Assembly (NCBI GenBank): GCA_964478945.1
Contig: CAYZJV010000092.1
Span: 1-6,728 of the forward strand
Direction: 5' to 3'
Length of the DNA: 6,728 nucleotides
Source of the DNA: CAYZJV01 sp964478945
GTDB lineage: Bacteria > Spirochaetota > Spirochaetia > Sphaerochaetales > Sphaerochaetaceae
In this document: in pieces, positions 1 to 6,631 of the stretch
Layout of the letters: the number at the start of each line of letters is the position of its first letter
How positions within the stretch are numbered: the stretch's first letter is position 1
Notes under the pieces: generated by a model
What the model saw: only the letters and a program-made list of their open reading frames with translations
Database searches by the model: none
What the model was told of the DNA's origin: nothing
Made by a program: the position numbers and the translations under genes

Positions 1-261
1 GAAAAGACCATCAGAACGGAATTGCTCATGGAAAAGATAAAGGAGAAGGAGAACTTCACCGTAGATGAGAAGGAACTTGAAACCGAAGTCGAAGCGCAAT
101 TGCAGGACATCACCGATGAAAACACCCGCAATTATTACAAGACTCTCATCGAAGACGATATGAAGAGCAGAAAGCTCGGAGAATTCCTCCTGGCGAACAA
201 TACGCTCAAGGAGAGTGAAACCGTATCGTACGAAGAATTCATGGCCGGACACCAGCACTGA
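1..261 (+). CDS. tig: Trigger factor, C-terminal 86 residues (5' end outside window)
   Basis: Ribosome-associated chaperone and peptidyl-prolyl isomerase that binds nascent chains at the exit tunnel. The reading frame is open from base 1 and stops with TGA at 259-261, so only the last 86 residues are present. They belong to the helical C-terminal chaperone domain. The visible pattern is typical: a charged 'EKIKEKENFTVDEKELETEV' helix-turn-helix stretch, then a helix around 'DDMKSRKLGEFLLANN' that matches the usual trigger factor ending, then a short polar tail. The ribosome-binding and PPIase domains lie upstream of the window. The first in-frame start-like codon here (TTG at 22) is internal and not a true start. 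The position directly before clpP-clpX, the common bacterial order, supports the assignment. The remaining uncertainty comes from the low conservation of this domain. Confidence 0.88.
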   Translation, partial: EKTIRTELLMEKIKEKENFTVDEKELETEVEAQLQDITDENTRNYYKTLIEDDMKSRKLGEFLLANNTLKESETVSYEEFMAGHQH

Positions 262-285
262 TCATTCAGAGACATCGGAGGATAC

Positions 286-894
286 ATGCAATTGCAGAAA
301 ACTGAACCATATTCATCCCTAGTACCCGTGGTCATCGAGCATTCAGGGGTCGGGGAACGATCGTTCGACATCTTCTCACGACTTCTGCGCGACAGAATCA
401 TTATTCTTGGCGAAGAGGTCACACCCGCGAGTGCGAATGTGGTCGTGGCGCAACTTTTGTTCCTCGAATCGGAAGATCCGACCAAAGACATCAGTCTATA
501 CATAAACAGTCCCGGTGGGAGTGTGACCGCCGGACTGGCGATATACGATACCATCCAGTACATCAAAAGTGATGTCCAAACCATTTGCCTAGGCCAAGCG
601 GCCTCGATGGGAGCACTGTTGCTTGCATCGGGAACCGCCGGCAAACGGTATATCCTCCCCTCCGCACGAGTGATGATCCATCAACCGTGGGGAGGCGTGA
701 ATGGACAAGTATCCGACATCTCGATCCATGCCCGCGAATTGTTGAGAATCAAGAAACTGAGTATCGAGTATTTCGCGCTTCACACTGGCAAGAGCTACGA
801 AACCATCGCCTCCGACATAGAGCGTGATTTCTTCTTCACTGCAGAGGAGGCTGTTTCGTACGGTTTGGCCGACCATATTATGAACAGGAGCTGA
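286..894 (+). CDS. clpP: ATP-dependent Clp protease proteolytic subunit ClpP
   Basis: Serine peptidase that forms a double-heptamer barrel and degrades substrates unfolded and fed in by ClpX or a related ATPase in the cytosol. The protein is 202 residues, a normal family length. The triad is visible as Ser107 in 'GQAASMGA', His132 in 'VMIHQP' and Asp181 in 'ERDFFF'. These fall at the family spacing, a constant offset of 10 from mature E. coli Ser97, His122 and Asp171. 'YINSPGGSV' (72-80) is the oxyanion-hole and substrate-binding strand, and 'FFFTAEEAVSYGLAD' (182-196) is the conserved C-terminal motif. The ATG is supported by GGAGG at 277-281, four bases upstream. The gene starts 24 bases after tig and ends two bases before clpX, so all three are probably co-transcribed. 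The short N-terminus before 'VPVVIEHSG' suggests a very short propeptide or axial loop. Confidence 0.98.
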   Translation: MQLQKTEPYSSLVPVVIEHSGVGERSFDIFSRLLRDRIIILGEEVTPASANVVVAQLLFLESEDPTKDISLYINSPGGSVTAGLAIYDTIQYIKSDVQTICLGQAASMGALLLASGTAGKRYILPSARVMIHQPWGGVNGQVSDISIHARELLRIKKLSIEYFALHTGKSYETIASDIERDFFFTAEEAVSYGLADHIMNRS

Positions 895-896
895 CC

Positions 897-2138
897 ATGG
901 CACGAAATAGCAAAGTCTGTTCCTTCTGTGGCCGAAGTGCCAAGGAAGTGAAACGACTGATCGATGGACCGGGAGTCGCCATATGCGAAGATTGCATCCA
1001 CACATGCAACGAAATACTCAAAGCCGACCCCAGCCACGGGTCGGTACCGGAGGATTTTTTGGGAGAGATTCCCACACCCAAGGAAATCCACGATTACCTC
1101 GATGATTATGTGATAGGACAGGATGAAGCGAAGAAGGTCCTCTCCGTAGCAGTCTACAACCACTACAAGAGGGTGAAGTTCCAAGAGCAATTCAAAGCCG
1201 AAGGATTGGAGATGGACAAATCCAACATCCTTCTGATCGGTCCCACAGGTACCGGTAAGACGCTGCTTGCGAAAACACTTGCACAAAAGCTTCAAGTCCC
1301 CTTCGCCATCGCCGATGCGACCACCCTGACCGAAGCCGGATATGTTGGTGAGGATGTCGAGAATATTCTGTTGAAATTGATTCAGAATGCCAACGACGAC
1401 ATTACTGCGGCGGAACACGGCATCATCTTCATCGATGAGATCGACAAGATAGCCAAAAAGGGTGAGAATGTATCCATCACACGCGATGTATCGGGAGAAG
1501 GTGTGCAACAAGCCCTACTCAAGATCATCGAAGGAACCGATGCGAGTGTACCTCCCCAGGGTGGAAGGAAGCACCCCAATCAAGAAATGCTCAAGATCAA
1601 CACACGCAACATCCTCTTCATTTGCGGTGGAGCATTTGTTGGTCTCGACAAGGTGATTGAGAAACGGGTATCGGCTCATCAGATGGGCTTCGGAGCGAAA
1701 ATCATCACCGGTGAGGAACGGGACAATTCAACCCTTTTCAAACAGATGCATCCCGATGATCTGGTGAAATTCGGTCTCATCCCCGAATTCATCGGACGGT
1801 TGCCGATCCATGTGGCATTGAACCACCTCGACAAGGAAGATTTGATGCGGATCATCACCGAACCGAAGAATTCGATCATCAAACAGTATACCGCATCGTT
1901 GAAACTCGATGATGTGGAGCTTACATTCCTTCCGGAAGCGATCGAAGCAATAGCCGAGAAATCGATCAAACAAAAAACCGGAGCCAGAGGATTGCGTTCC
2001 ATAGTGGAAGGCATCATGATAGATGTGATGTACGACATTCCTTCACGCAAAGGAATAAAACGGGTCGTGGTGAACCGTGATACGGTAGATCATGCGAAAC
2101 TCCCCGAACTCGAAATCGATTCGGCGGAAACCGCTTGA
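897..2138 (+). CDS. clpX: ATP-dependent Clp protease ATP-binding subunit ClpX
   Basis: AAA+ unfoldase that recognises tagged proteins, unfolds them and threads them into ClpP. The protein is 413 residues, close to the usual length. An N-terminal zinc-binding domain has Cys8, Cys11, Cys30 and Cys33 (CxxC...CxxC). Walker A 'GPTGTGKT' is at 115-122, the pore-1 loop 'GYVGED' at 148-153, Walker B 'IIFIDE' at 176-181 and the 'RKH' pore loop at 224-226. The arginine finger is Arg301 in 'PEFIGRLP', and sensor 2 'GARGLR' is at 362-367. The loop that docks on ClpP is 'MGF' (263-265), where IGF or LGF is more usual. The start is set by AGGAG at 886-890, inside the end of clpP and six bases from the ATG. 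Only two bases separate it from the clpP stop, which suggests translational coupling and balanced ClpXP supply. Confidence 0.98.
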   Translation: MARNSKVCSFCGRSAKEVKRLIDGPGVAICEDCIHTCNEILKADPSHGSVPEDFLGEIPTPKEIHDYLDDYVIGQDEAKKVLSVAVYNHYKRVKFQEQFKAEGLEMDKSNILLIGPTGTGKTLLAKTLAQKLQVPFAIADATTLTEAGYVGEDVENILLKLIQNANDDITAAEHGIIFIDEIDKIAKKGENVSITRDVSGEGVQQALLKIIEGTDASVPPQGGRKHPNQEMLKINTRNILFICGGAFVGLDKVIEKRVSAHQMGFGAKIITGEERDNSTLFKQMHPDDLVKFGLIPEFIGRLPIHVALNHLDKEDLMRIITEPKNSIIKQYTASLKLDDVELTFLPEAIEAIAEKSIKQKTGARGLRSIVEGIMIDVMYDIPSRKGIKRVVVNRDTVDHAKLPELEIDSAETA

Positions 2139-2139
2139 A

Positions 2140-2150
2140 CGGGGTTCCCG
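2140..2150 (+). other. Small CGGG-GTT-CCCG hairpin abutting a start codon
   Basis: CGGG at 2140-2143 can pair with CCCG at 2147-2150 around a three-base loop. The element lies between the clpX stop and the ATG of the DHH gene at 2151 and includes the only purine-rich ribosome-site-like bases. With four G-C pairs it is short and could be chance. If real, it would favour translation by ribosomes arriving from clpX. Confidence 0.25.
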
Positions 2151-3137
2151 ATGTTCACCTATCCCGAAGTACCGTCTGAAATCCTAGAAGCGATCAGGGA
2201 GAGTTCGGTGGCAATCGTCGTGGGCCATGTTGGCCCTGACGGCGACTGCATCCACTCGCAAATCGCAACGCAGAAATTGCTCCAAAGAATGGGAGTTGAA
2301 GTACACCTGGTCAATGCAGGCCCCTTCTCACGCAAGGAGATCAGACACTACGAACCACTTTTCGCACCGCATGTGGATGCGCAACTCCATGATCGCAATC
2401 CACTGGTGATCATGGTGGATTGCTCCACATTGGATCGTATAGGCTACATCGGAGATGAAATCGAAGGACTGCGAATCCTCACTATCGACCACCATGCCTC
2501 GGGATCGAAATTCGGTACCCTAAGCTACATAGTGCCGAAATCATTTTCAACAACACTCTGCATCATGCAACTCTACAAGGCACTGGATGTGGAAATGACC
2601 GAGGAGATCGCCGACCATATCTTCTTTGGACTTGCCACCGATACCGGATTCTTGAAATTCATTGGCCCCTACCGGGGAGAGACCTTCCACTTGATGGGAG
2701 AGTTGGTTGAACTGGGGGTATCACCAAACGACATATTCAATCGAATGGAAGGGGGCAATACCTTTGCCTCGCAGCAATTCCTTGGAAGACTACTTACCCG
2801 GGCACAAAGCCTGCTCGAAGGACGCCTTATGCTGGTGGAGGAGGAACCTGCCGATTTGGAGATCTTCTCCCCCTCGGATAGACCTTCAGACACATTATAC
2901 GCCCATCTGCTCGGAGTTGATGATGTGGAGGTGGTACTCTACTTCAAGATCGCCGGAGAAAATCTTTGGGAGATAGGCTTCCGTGCCGCCCACTCCTCTT
3001 CGATCGATGTGGGGAAGATCAGTGCAACACTTGGAGGAGGAGGTCATAGAAAAGCAGCCGGTGCTACTGTCCAAGGCATGCTTGATGAACTCAAGTCCAA
3101 AATCATATCCATTATAGACAACAGCTTCAGCCAATAA
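2151..3137 (+). CDS. DHH-DHHA1 family phosphoesterase (NrnA/DhhP-like)
   Basis: Predicted cytosolic, metal-dependent phosphodiesterase or phosphatase of 328 residues, the usual size for stand-alone DHH-DHHA1 proteins. The catalytic domain shows motif I 'GHVGPDGDCIHS' (His26, Asp30, Asp32), motif II Asp90 in 'IMVDCS', the DHH triad Asp113-His114-His115, and motif IV Asp164 in 'LATDTG'. The C-terminal DHHA1 domain ends in 'GGGGHRKAAG' (295-304), the substrate-binding glycine loop. Known members degrade nanoRNA (2-5 nt), dephosphorylate pAp, or cleave cyclic-di-AMP or pApA, as in Borrelia DhhP. The sequence alone does not choose between these, so no symbol is given. It lacks the long N-terminal regions of GdpP and the exonuclease layout of RecJ. 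It begins 12 bases after clpX with only a weak GGGG ribosome site, so coupling to clpX translation is likely. Confidence 0.9.
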   Translation: MFTYPEVPSEILEAIRESSVAIVVGHVGPDGDCIHSQIATQKLLQRMGVEVHLVNAGPFSRKEIRHYEPLFAPHVDAQLHDRNPLVIMVDCSTLDRIGYIGDEIEGLRILTIDHHASGSKFGTLSYIVPKSFSTTLCIMQLYKALDVEMTEEIADHIFFGLATDTGFLKFIGPYRGETFHLMGELVELGVSPNDIFNRMEGGNTFASQQFLGRLLTRAQSLLEGRLMLVEEEPADLEIFSPSDRPSDTLYAHLLGVDDVEVVLYFKIAGENLWEIGFRAAHSSSIDVGKISATLGGGGHRKAAGATVQGMLDELKSKIISIIDNSFSQ

Positions 3138-3164
3138 ACATCTCATTACCAGATATAAGATAGC

Positions 3165-3181
3165 CATGTACTATACATGTA
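3165..3181. repeat. Inverted repeat CATGTA-CTA-TACATG with overlapping TACATGTA palindrome
   Basis: CATGTA at 3165-3170 is the reverse complement of TACATG at 3174-3179, with a three-base centre. TACATGTA at 3174-3181 is itself a perfect eight-base palindrome, and a further CATG follows at 3188-3191. The two-fold symmetry and position, about 55-70 bases before the start at 3236, suit an operator for a dimeric regulator or a small RNA hairpin. No regulator can be named. Confidence 0.35.
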
Positions 3182-3204
3182 TTGTGGCATGTGGTGTGCA
3201 AAGA

Positions 3205-3229
3205 GTTCCTCCACCGAAAAAGGAGGAGC
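3205..3229 (+). promoter_or_regulatory. Shine-Dalgarno-sequestering hairpin
   Basis: Bases 3205-3212 (GTTCCTCC) can pair with 3222-3229 (GGAGGAGC). This gives eight pairs, one of them G-U, closing a nine-base A-rich loop (3213-3221). The 3' arm contains almost all of the strong ribosome site for the ATG at 3236, so a folded leader would block initiation. There is no T run after the stem, so it is not an intrinsic terminator. This is the arrangement used in RNA thermometers, ligand switches or autogenous control, but which one, if any, cannot be read from sequence. Confidence 0.5.
3221..3228 (+). promoter_or_regulatory. Strong ribosome binding site that fixes the start at 3236
   Basis: AGGAGGAG lies seven bases before ATG 3236-3238, close to the ideal. 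The frame stays open upstream to a TTG at 3182, but those 18 extra codons run through the hairpin and have no ribosome site of their own. The ATG is therefore preferred. Confidence 0.8.
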
Positions 3230-3235
3230 CATCAT

Positions 3236-4174
3236 ATGACGGAATTTACCCAAATGGTACTGAGATACCAAAAACTGGCGACCGCCCCATCAATGGAACA
3301 CACCAAGGAAACATCCTCGTTACTTCAGGAAATCATAGGACGCTCCACACTCATCATCTATCGATACCCTGTACATATCCACCTGCTCGATGAGGAATCG
3401 GCTGCAGATCTCCTATTGATGATACGTCCCAGGTTGCAACACATCATCGAAACCTTCACCTATGAAGGGATGCCGTTCGAAAATTTCATTAGAAGAATCT
3501 CCTATATGCAGGCAAAACATCTTGCGAAGCGGAAAGCGAGGGAAATGAGACACCATATGTGCATCACCCTTCCATCGGAAAGCTTTGATCTATTGGCGGT
3601 TGGCGATCATGCGGTACCCTACTGTGCTTCACGAGACGATCCGTTCGAATCGGCCTGCACGTGGGATTCGGAAACGAAAGCCGGACGATTGTTGAAACGA
3701 AAAATCGCCTCGTCAAAGTACTTCAAACGCAGGTTCCTTCAACTTGTACTGCTCTGCAGTGAAGAACTTGATGCTCATAAAATCAAGTTTCTCGCTACAT
3801 TCATGGGTATGGATGAACATGAATTGGCACAAAAAATCTGCATAGCCTATGAAAAAAGTCGTGGAAAACGTGAACGACTCGAGCATCTCTTCATGGTGAA
3901 GGCCCGTCATTATCTTGATAAGCAATTCTATGCAAGGGAATTGGAAATATTGAAGTCATACCATGCGGACCCTGTAACAGTGGAAAGAGTCAATCTTCGC
4001 TATGAGCGGGAAAAGCGGTACTTTCAACAGAAAACGGAGCAATTGTGTTCACGTTGCCACGCAGTGACCCATGATGTGGTCGGTGAATTGACGGGAGTAC
4101 CGAAGGGAACGGTTGATTCGGGTATATCGGCGCTGAAAAAGTATCTTATCGAACTGATGGACGATTGTGGGTAA
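3236..4174 (+). CDS. Divergent sigma-70-like protein (putative)
   Basis: A 312-residue, probably cytosolic protein with no membrane segment or signal peptide. Residues about 56-100 resemble sigma-70 region 2: a helix ending 'IRPRLQHIIETF', then 'YEGMPFENFIRR' with the Phe-x-x-Phe/Tyr pattern seen where sigma factors bind core polymerase, then a basic stretch 'AKHLAKRKAREMR'. Residues about 279-305 look like a region-4 helix-turn-helix, with 'VVGELTGVP' followed by the recognition-like helix 'KGTVDSGISALKKYL'. The middle (about 150-265) is charged and helical, with a second possible helix-turn-helix near 183-206. A CxxCxH group (Cys271, Cys274, His276) sits just before the C-terminal helix-turn-helix. 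It may act as an alternative or specialised sigma factor or as a sigma-derived regulator. It could also be a DNA-binding protein unrelated to sigma. Translation appears controlled by the hairpin covering its ribosome site. Confidence 0.55.
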   Translation: MTEFTQMVLRYQKLATAPSMEHTKETSSLLQEIIGRSTLIIYRYPVHIHLLDEESAADLLLMIRPRLQHIIETFTYEGMPFENFIRRISYMQAKHLAKRKAREMRHHMCITLPSESFDLLAVGDHAVPYCASRDDPFESACTWDSETKAGRLLKRKIASSKYFKRRFLQLVLLCSEELDAHKIKFLATFMGMDEHELAQKICIAYEKSRGKRERLEHLFMVKARHYLDKQFYARELEILKSYHADPVTVERVNLRYEREKRYFQQKTEQLCSRCHAVTHDVVGELTGVPKGTVDSGISALKKYLIELMDDCG

Positions 4175-4192
4175 ATCAGGTATGTTCGTTCC

Positions 4193-4801
4193 ATGGACCT
4201 ACTTTTCGCATCCCAAAATAGACATAAACTCATCGAGATGTCATCTCTGCTCGTCCCCCACAACCTCTCGATGCCGCAAGGATTTTCATACGAGGAGACA
4301 GCCTCCTCATTCATAGGGAACGCTCTCGGAAAAGCCGCACATCTCTACTCGATCTCAGGAAAACCATCTCTTGCCGATGATTCGGGTATTGTGATAGACG
4401 CTTTGGATGGAGCTCCAGGAATCTACAGTGCACGTTACGGATCGGACGTGTTCGGCCGTCCCTTGGATGCATCCGAAAAGAATCACTATGTACTCGATCA
4501 ACTAAAGGGCATACCACACGAAAAACGTACCGCGCGGTTCGTCTGCGCAATCGCCCTGATACTCGATCGATACCGAAAATTCATCGTGCAGGAAACCGTC
4601 GAAGGCTATATCGCCGACACTCCAAATGGAGACGGTGGGTTTGGCTACGATCCGATATTCCTTGTGGGAGAAACCGGACGCTGCATGGCCGAACTGGACG
4701 AGAATGAGAAGAATTCGGTGAGTCACCGTGGTATGGCCGCAAAAAGAATTCTTGCAATTATACATCAGATTGAACAAACGGAGGTATTGCATGTCTGCTG
4801 A
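4193..4801 (+). CDS. rdgB: RdgB/HAM1-family dITP/XTP pyrophosphatase
   Basis: House-cleaning enzyme that hydrolyses dITP, ITP and XTP to monophosphates plus pyrophosphate, keeping deaminated purines out of DNA and RNA. The protein is 202 residues, a typical length. It opens with the family start 'LLFASQNRHKL' (3-13). It then shows 'FIGNALGKA' (40-48), the catalytic metal site 'LADDSG' (60-65), 'GAPGIYSARY' (73-82), 'FGYDPIF' (150-156) and 'SHRG' (177-180), all hallmark motifs in order. The start at 4193 is preferred because these motifs begin at residue 3. The ribosome site is poor, only a TCAGG 12 bases upstream, which suggests re-initiation by ribosomes ending at the sigma-like gene's stop 18 bases before. 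The 3' end overlaps pepF by 11 bases. Confidence 0.96.
   Translation: MDLLFASQNRHKLIEMSSLLVPHNLSMPQGFSYEETASSFIGNALGKAAHLYSISGKPSLADDSGIVIDALDGAPGIYSARYGSDVFGRPLDASEKNHYVLDQLKGIPHEKRTARFVCAIALILDRYRKFIVQETVEGYIADTPNGDGGFGYDPIFLVGETGRCMAELDENEKNSVSHRGMAAKRILAIIHQIEQTEVLHVC
4780..4784 (+). promoter_or_regulatory. Ribosome binding site for pepF inside rdgB
   Basis: GGAGG lies six bases before ATG 4791. The same frame is open to an upstream GTG at 4728 (21 more codons), but that start lacks a good site and its residues do not look like the family. This decides the start at 4791. Confidence 0.85.
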
Positions 4802-6605
4802 GAGAAACACTACCGTCATCCTTGATCGTAAGGACGTACCTGTCGAGGACACATGGGATCTCACTGCCCTCTATGAGAATGATGAAGCATGGGAAACCGA
4901 TTGCAAATGGATTGAACATGAAATGGATGAATCGGCCCGGTTCCAAGGAAAGATCGGAGGTTCCCCTGCTTCGCTGCTCAATGTCCTGAACTGGCTCTCG
5001 AAGGTGGGACAGAAGGTCGAACGAGTGATGCAATACGCCTTTCTTCATCATGCCACCGATGGTGGTGACCCGGTGAACCAACGGAGACAAAGCTTGGCAC
5101 ACCAATTGATGACACGTTTCTCCGCCGCCACGAGTTTCATTGAACCTGAAATCCTGGCAATCGATTCGAAATCAATCTCCTCTTGGATCGAAAAACCCGA
5201 ATTCGAGGAACATCGGATCATGGTGGAGAAGATGTTGCGCTTCAAACCACACGTACTATCAGCTGATGAAGAACGGATCATGGCACTACAGGGAGAAATT
5301 GGAGGAAAGGCACAGGAAGTATTCGGTGTACTCACCAATGTCGATCTTGATTTTGGCCATATCATCACAAACGAAGGGAAAATCCCGCTTACCCAAGGAA
5401 CCTACGCCTACTTGCTGCAAAATCCCGATCGCAAAGTACGTGAACGCACCTATAGGAAATTCTACGGGGTCTTCGACTCCCATAAGCAGACTTTGGCATC
5501 ATTATATGATACGAGCGTGAAACAGGATCTGTTTCGGGCCAAGGTGAGATCCTATCCGGATTCCCTATCGATGTTCCTCTTCCCGGACAATGTGGAGACC
5601 TCCGTGTATGACAATTTGATCAACGCGGTACATGAGGCACTTCCACAACTCCATCGCTATTATGCACTGCGACGAAAACTCCTTGGCTTGAAGGAGTTGG
5701 CCCATTACGATGTGTATGTACCTTTGGTGGAGGGAGTGACGGTGCGGCATTCCTATGAGGAAGCCGTGGATGTGATCTGTGAAGCATTGGCTCCATTGGG
5801 AGATTCCTATGTAGCCACCTTGAAAAATGGACTGACCAATGAAAGATGGGTCGACCGGTACGAGAACAAAGGAAAAAGATCGGGAGCCTTCTCTTCGGGA
5901 ATCTTCAGCGGGTACCCCTACATCATGATGAATTACAAAGAAGATGTGTTGAGGGACGTATTTACCCTTGCCCATGAAGGTGGCCACTCGATGCACTCCT
6001 ACCACAGTTCCCGCAACAACCCCTACCCTTCCTACGACTACACCATTTTCGAGGCCGAGGTTGCTTCCACATTCAATGAGCAGTTGCTGGCCGACCATCT
6101 TTTGAAGAACGCACAGAGCAAGGAAATGCAAGCCTACATCCTAGGGAAGCAAATCGATGACGTGGTGGCGACATTATATCGGCAAACCATGTTCGCGGAA
6201 TTCGAATTGCTCGTCCACCGACAAGCCGAGCAAGGTGAACCCAACACCCTTTCTTCATTGAGAACCACCTATAGGAACCTATTGGAAACCTACTTCGGTC
6301 CAGAAGTGAAACTGCTCAAGACCAGCGATCTCGAAGGACTGCGAATTCCCCACTTCTACCGGGCATTCTATGTCTACAAATACGCCACAGGAATCAGTGC
6401 TGCCATCACCCTCGCCGACAAGGTACTGCACGGCACCATAGAGGATAGGGACCGCTATCTCGAGTTCCTGAAGTCGGGCGGATCACGATATCCGATGGAT
6501 GCGCTCAAGGTAGCTGGTGTCGATATGACCACGGAGGAACCGGTGAGAAAGGCACTCGAATCGTTTGCTTCACTACTGGACAGGTTCGAGCAACTGATGC
6601 TCTGA
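4791..6605 (+). CDS. pepF: Oligoendopeptidase F, M3B-family zinc metallopeptidase
   Basis: Cytosolic zinc peptidase that cuts short peptides, for example products of ClpXP or imported oligopeptides, but not folded proteins. From ATG 4791 it has 604 residues, the normal length. It begins with 'TWDLTALY' (21-28), the usual PepF opening. The zinc site is 'HEGGHSMH' (His395, Glu396, His399), with Glu423 in 'EAEVASTFNE' as the likely third ligand. Near the C-terminus, 'IPHFYRAFYVYKYATG' (519-534) supplies the conserved His and Tyr that position substrate. The N-terminal helical part matches the oligopeptidase F domain that roofs the active-site channel. The start overlaps rdgB by 11 bases in another frame, which points to coupled translation. 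Every motif is intact and I see no frameshift. No intrinsic terminator follows; the only stem nearby (TTGGT/ACCAA, 6625-6638) lacks a T run. Confidence 0.96.
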   Translation: MSAERNTTVILDRKDVPVEDTWDLTALYENDEAWETDCKWIEHEMDESARFQGKIGGSPASLLNVLNWLSKVGQKVERVMQYAFLHHATDGGDPVNQRRQSLAHQLMTRFSAATSFIEPEILAIDSKSISSWIEKPEFEEHRIMVEKMLRFKPHVLSADEERIMALQGEIGGKAQEVFGVLTNVDLDFGHIITNEGKIPLTQGTYAYLLQNPDRKVRERTYRKFYGVFDSHKQTLASLYDTSVKQDLFRAKVRSYPDSLSMFLFPDNVETSVYDNLINAVHEALPQLHRYYALRRKLLGLKELAHYDVYVPLVEGVTVRHSYEEAVDVICEALAPLGDSYVATLKNGLTNERWVDRYENKGKRSGAFSSGIFSGYPYIMMNYKEDVLRDVFTLAHEGGHSMHSYHSSRNNPYPSYDYTIFEAEVASTFNEQLLADHLLKNAQSKEMQAYILGKQIDDVVATLYRQTMFAEFELLVHRQAEQGEPNTLSSLRTTYRNLLETYFGPEVKLLKTSDLEGLRIPHFYRAFYVYKYATGISAAITLADKVLHGTIEDRDRYLEFLKSGGSRYPMDALKVAGVDMTTEEPVRKALESFASLLDRFEQLML

Positions 6606-6631
6606 GAAGCGGTTTTTCCACTGATTGGTAT

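Larger units (their letters stand above)
3138..3235 (+). promoter_or_regulatory. 98-base leader between the DHH gene and the sigma-like gene
   Basis: This is the only internal gap longer than 25 bases. It is A/T-rich in its first half and holds a CATGTA/TACATG inverted repeat, then a hairpin that covers the next gene's Shine-Dalgarno sequence. TATAAG at 3154-3159 resembles a -10 box, but I find no matching -35 at a normal distance. A promoter is therefore possible but not shown. There is no rho-independent terminator with a T run here, so read-through from clpX and the DHH gene is plausible. Confidence 0.45.

Noticed and set aside
795..1511. A 238-codon minus-strand open frame opposite clpP and clpX
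   Set aside because: It lies wholly antisense to strongly conserved genes, has no recognisable domain, and is explained by the codon use of the plus-strand genes.
2461..2476. 16-base sequence (tcgaaggactgcgaat) repeated exactly at 6331-6346
   Set aside because: Both copies are in frame and encode Glu-Gly-Leu-Arg-Ile in unrelated conserved proteins. Shared codon choice is enough to explain it, and the flanks do not match.
3154..3159. TATAAG as a -10 box for the sigma-like gene
   Set aside because: No -35-like hexamer lies 15-19 bases upstream, so it is mentioned only within the leader entry.
3182..3235. 18-codon N-terminal extension of the sigma-like protein from TTG 3182
   Set aside because: It has no ribosome site, is rich in His/Arg/Lys without family character, and passes through the hairpin. 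ATG 3236 has a near-ideal site.
4728..4790. 21-codon N-terminal extension of PepF from GTG 4728
   Set aside because: It overlaps rdgB by more than 70 bases and lacks a ribosome site. GGAGG at 4780-4784 clearly serves ATG 4791.
5565..6131. A 188-codon minus-strand open frame opposite pepF
   Set aside because: It is antisense to the zinc-site region of pepF, shows no protein-family features, and is a shadow frame.
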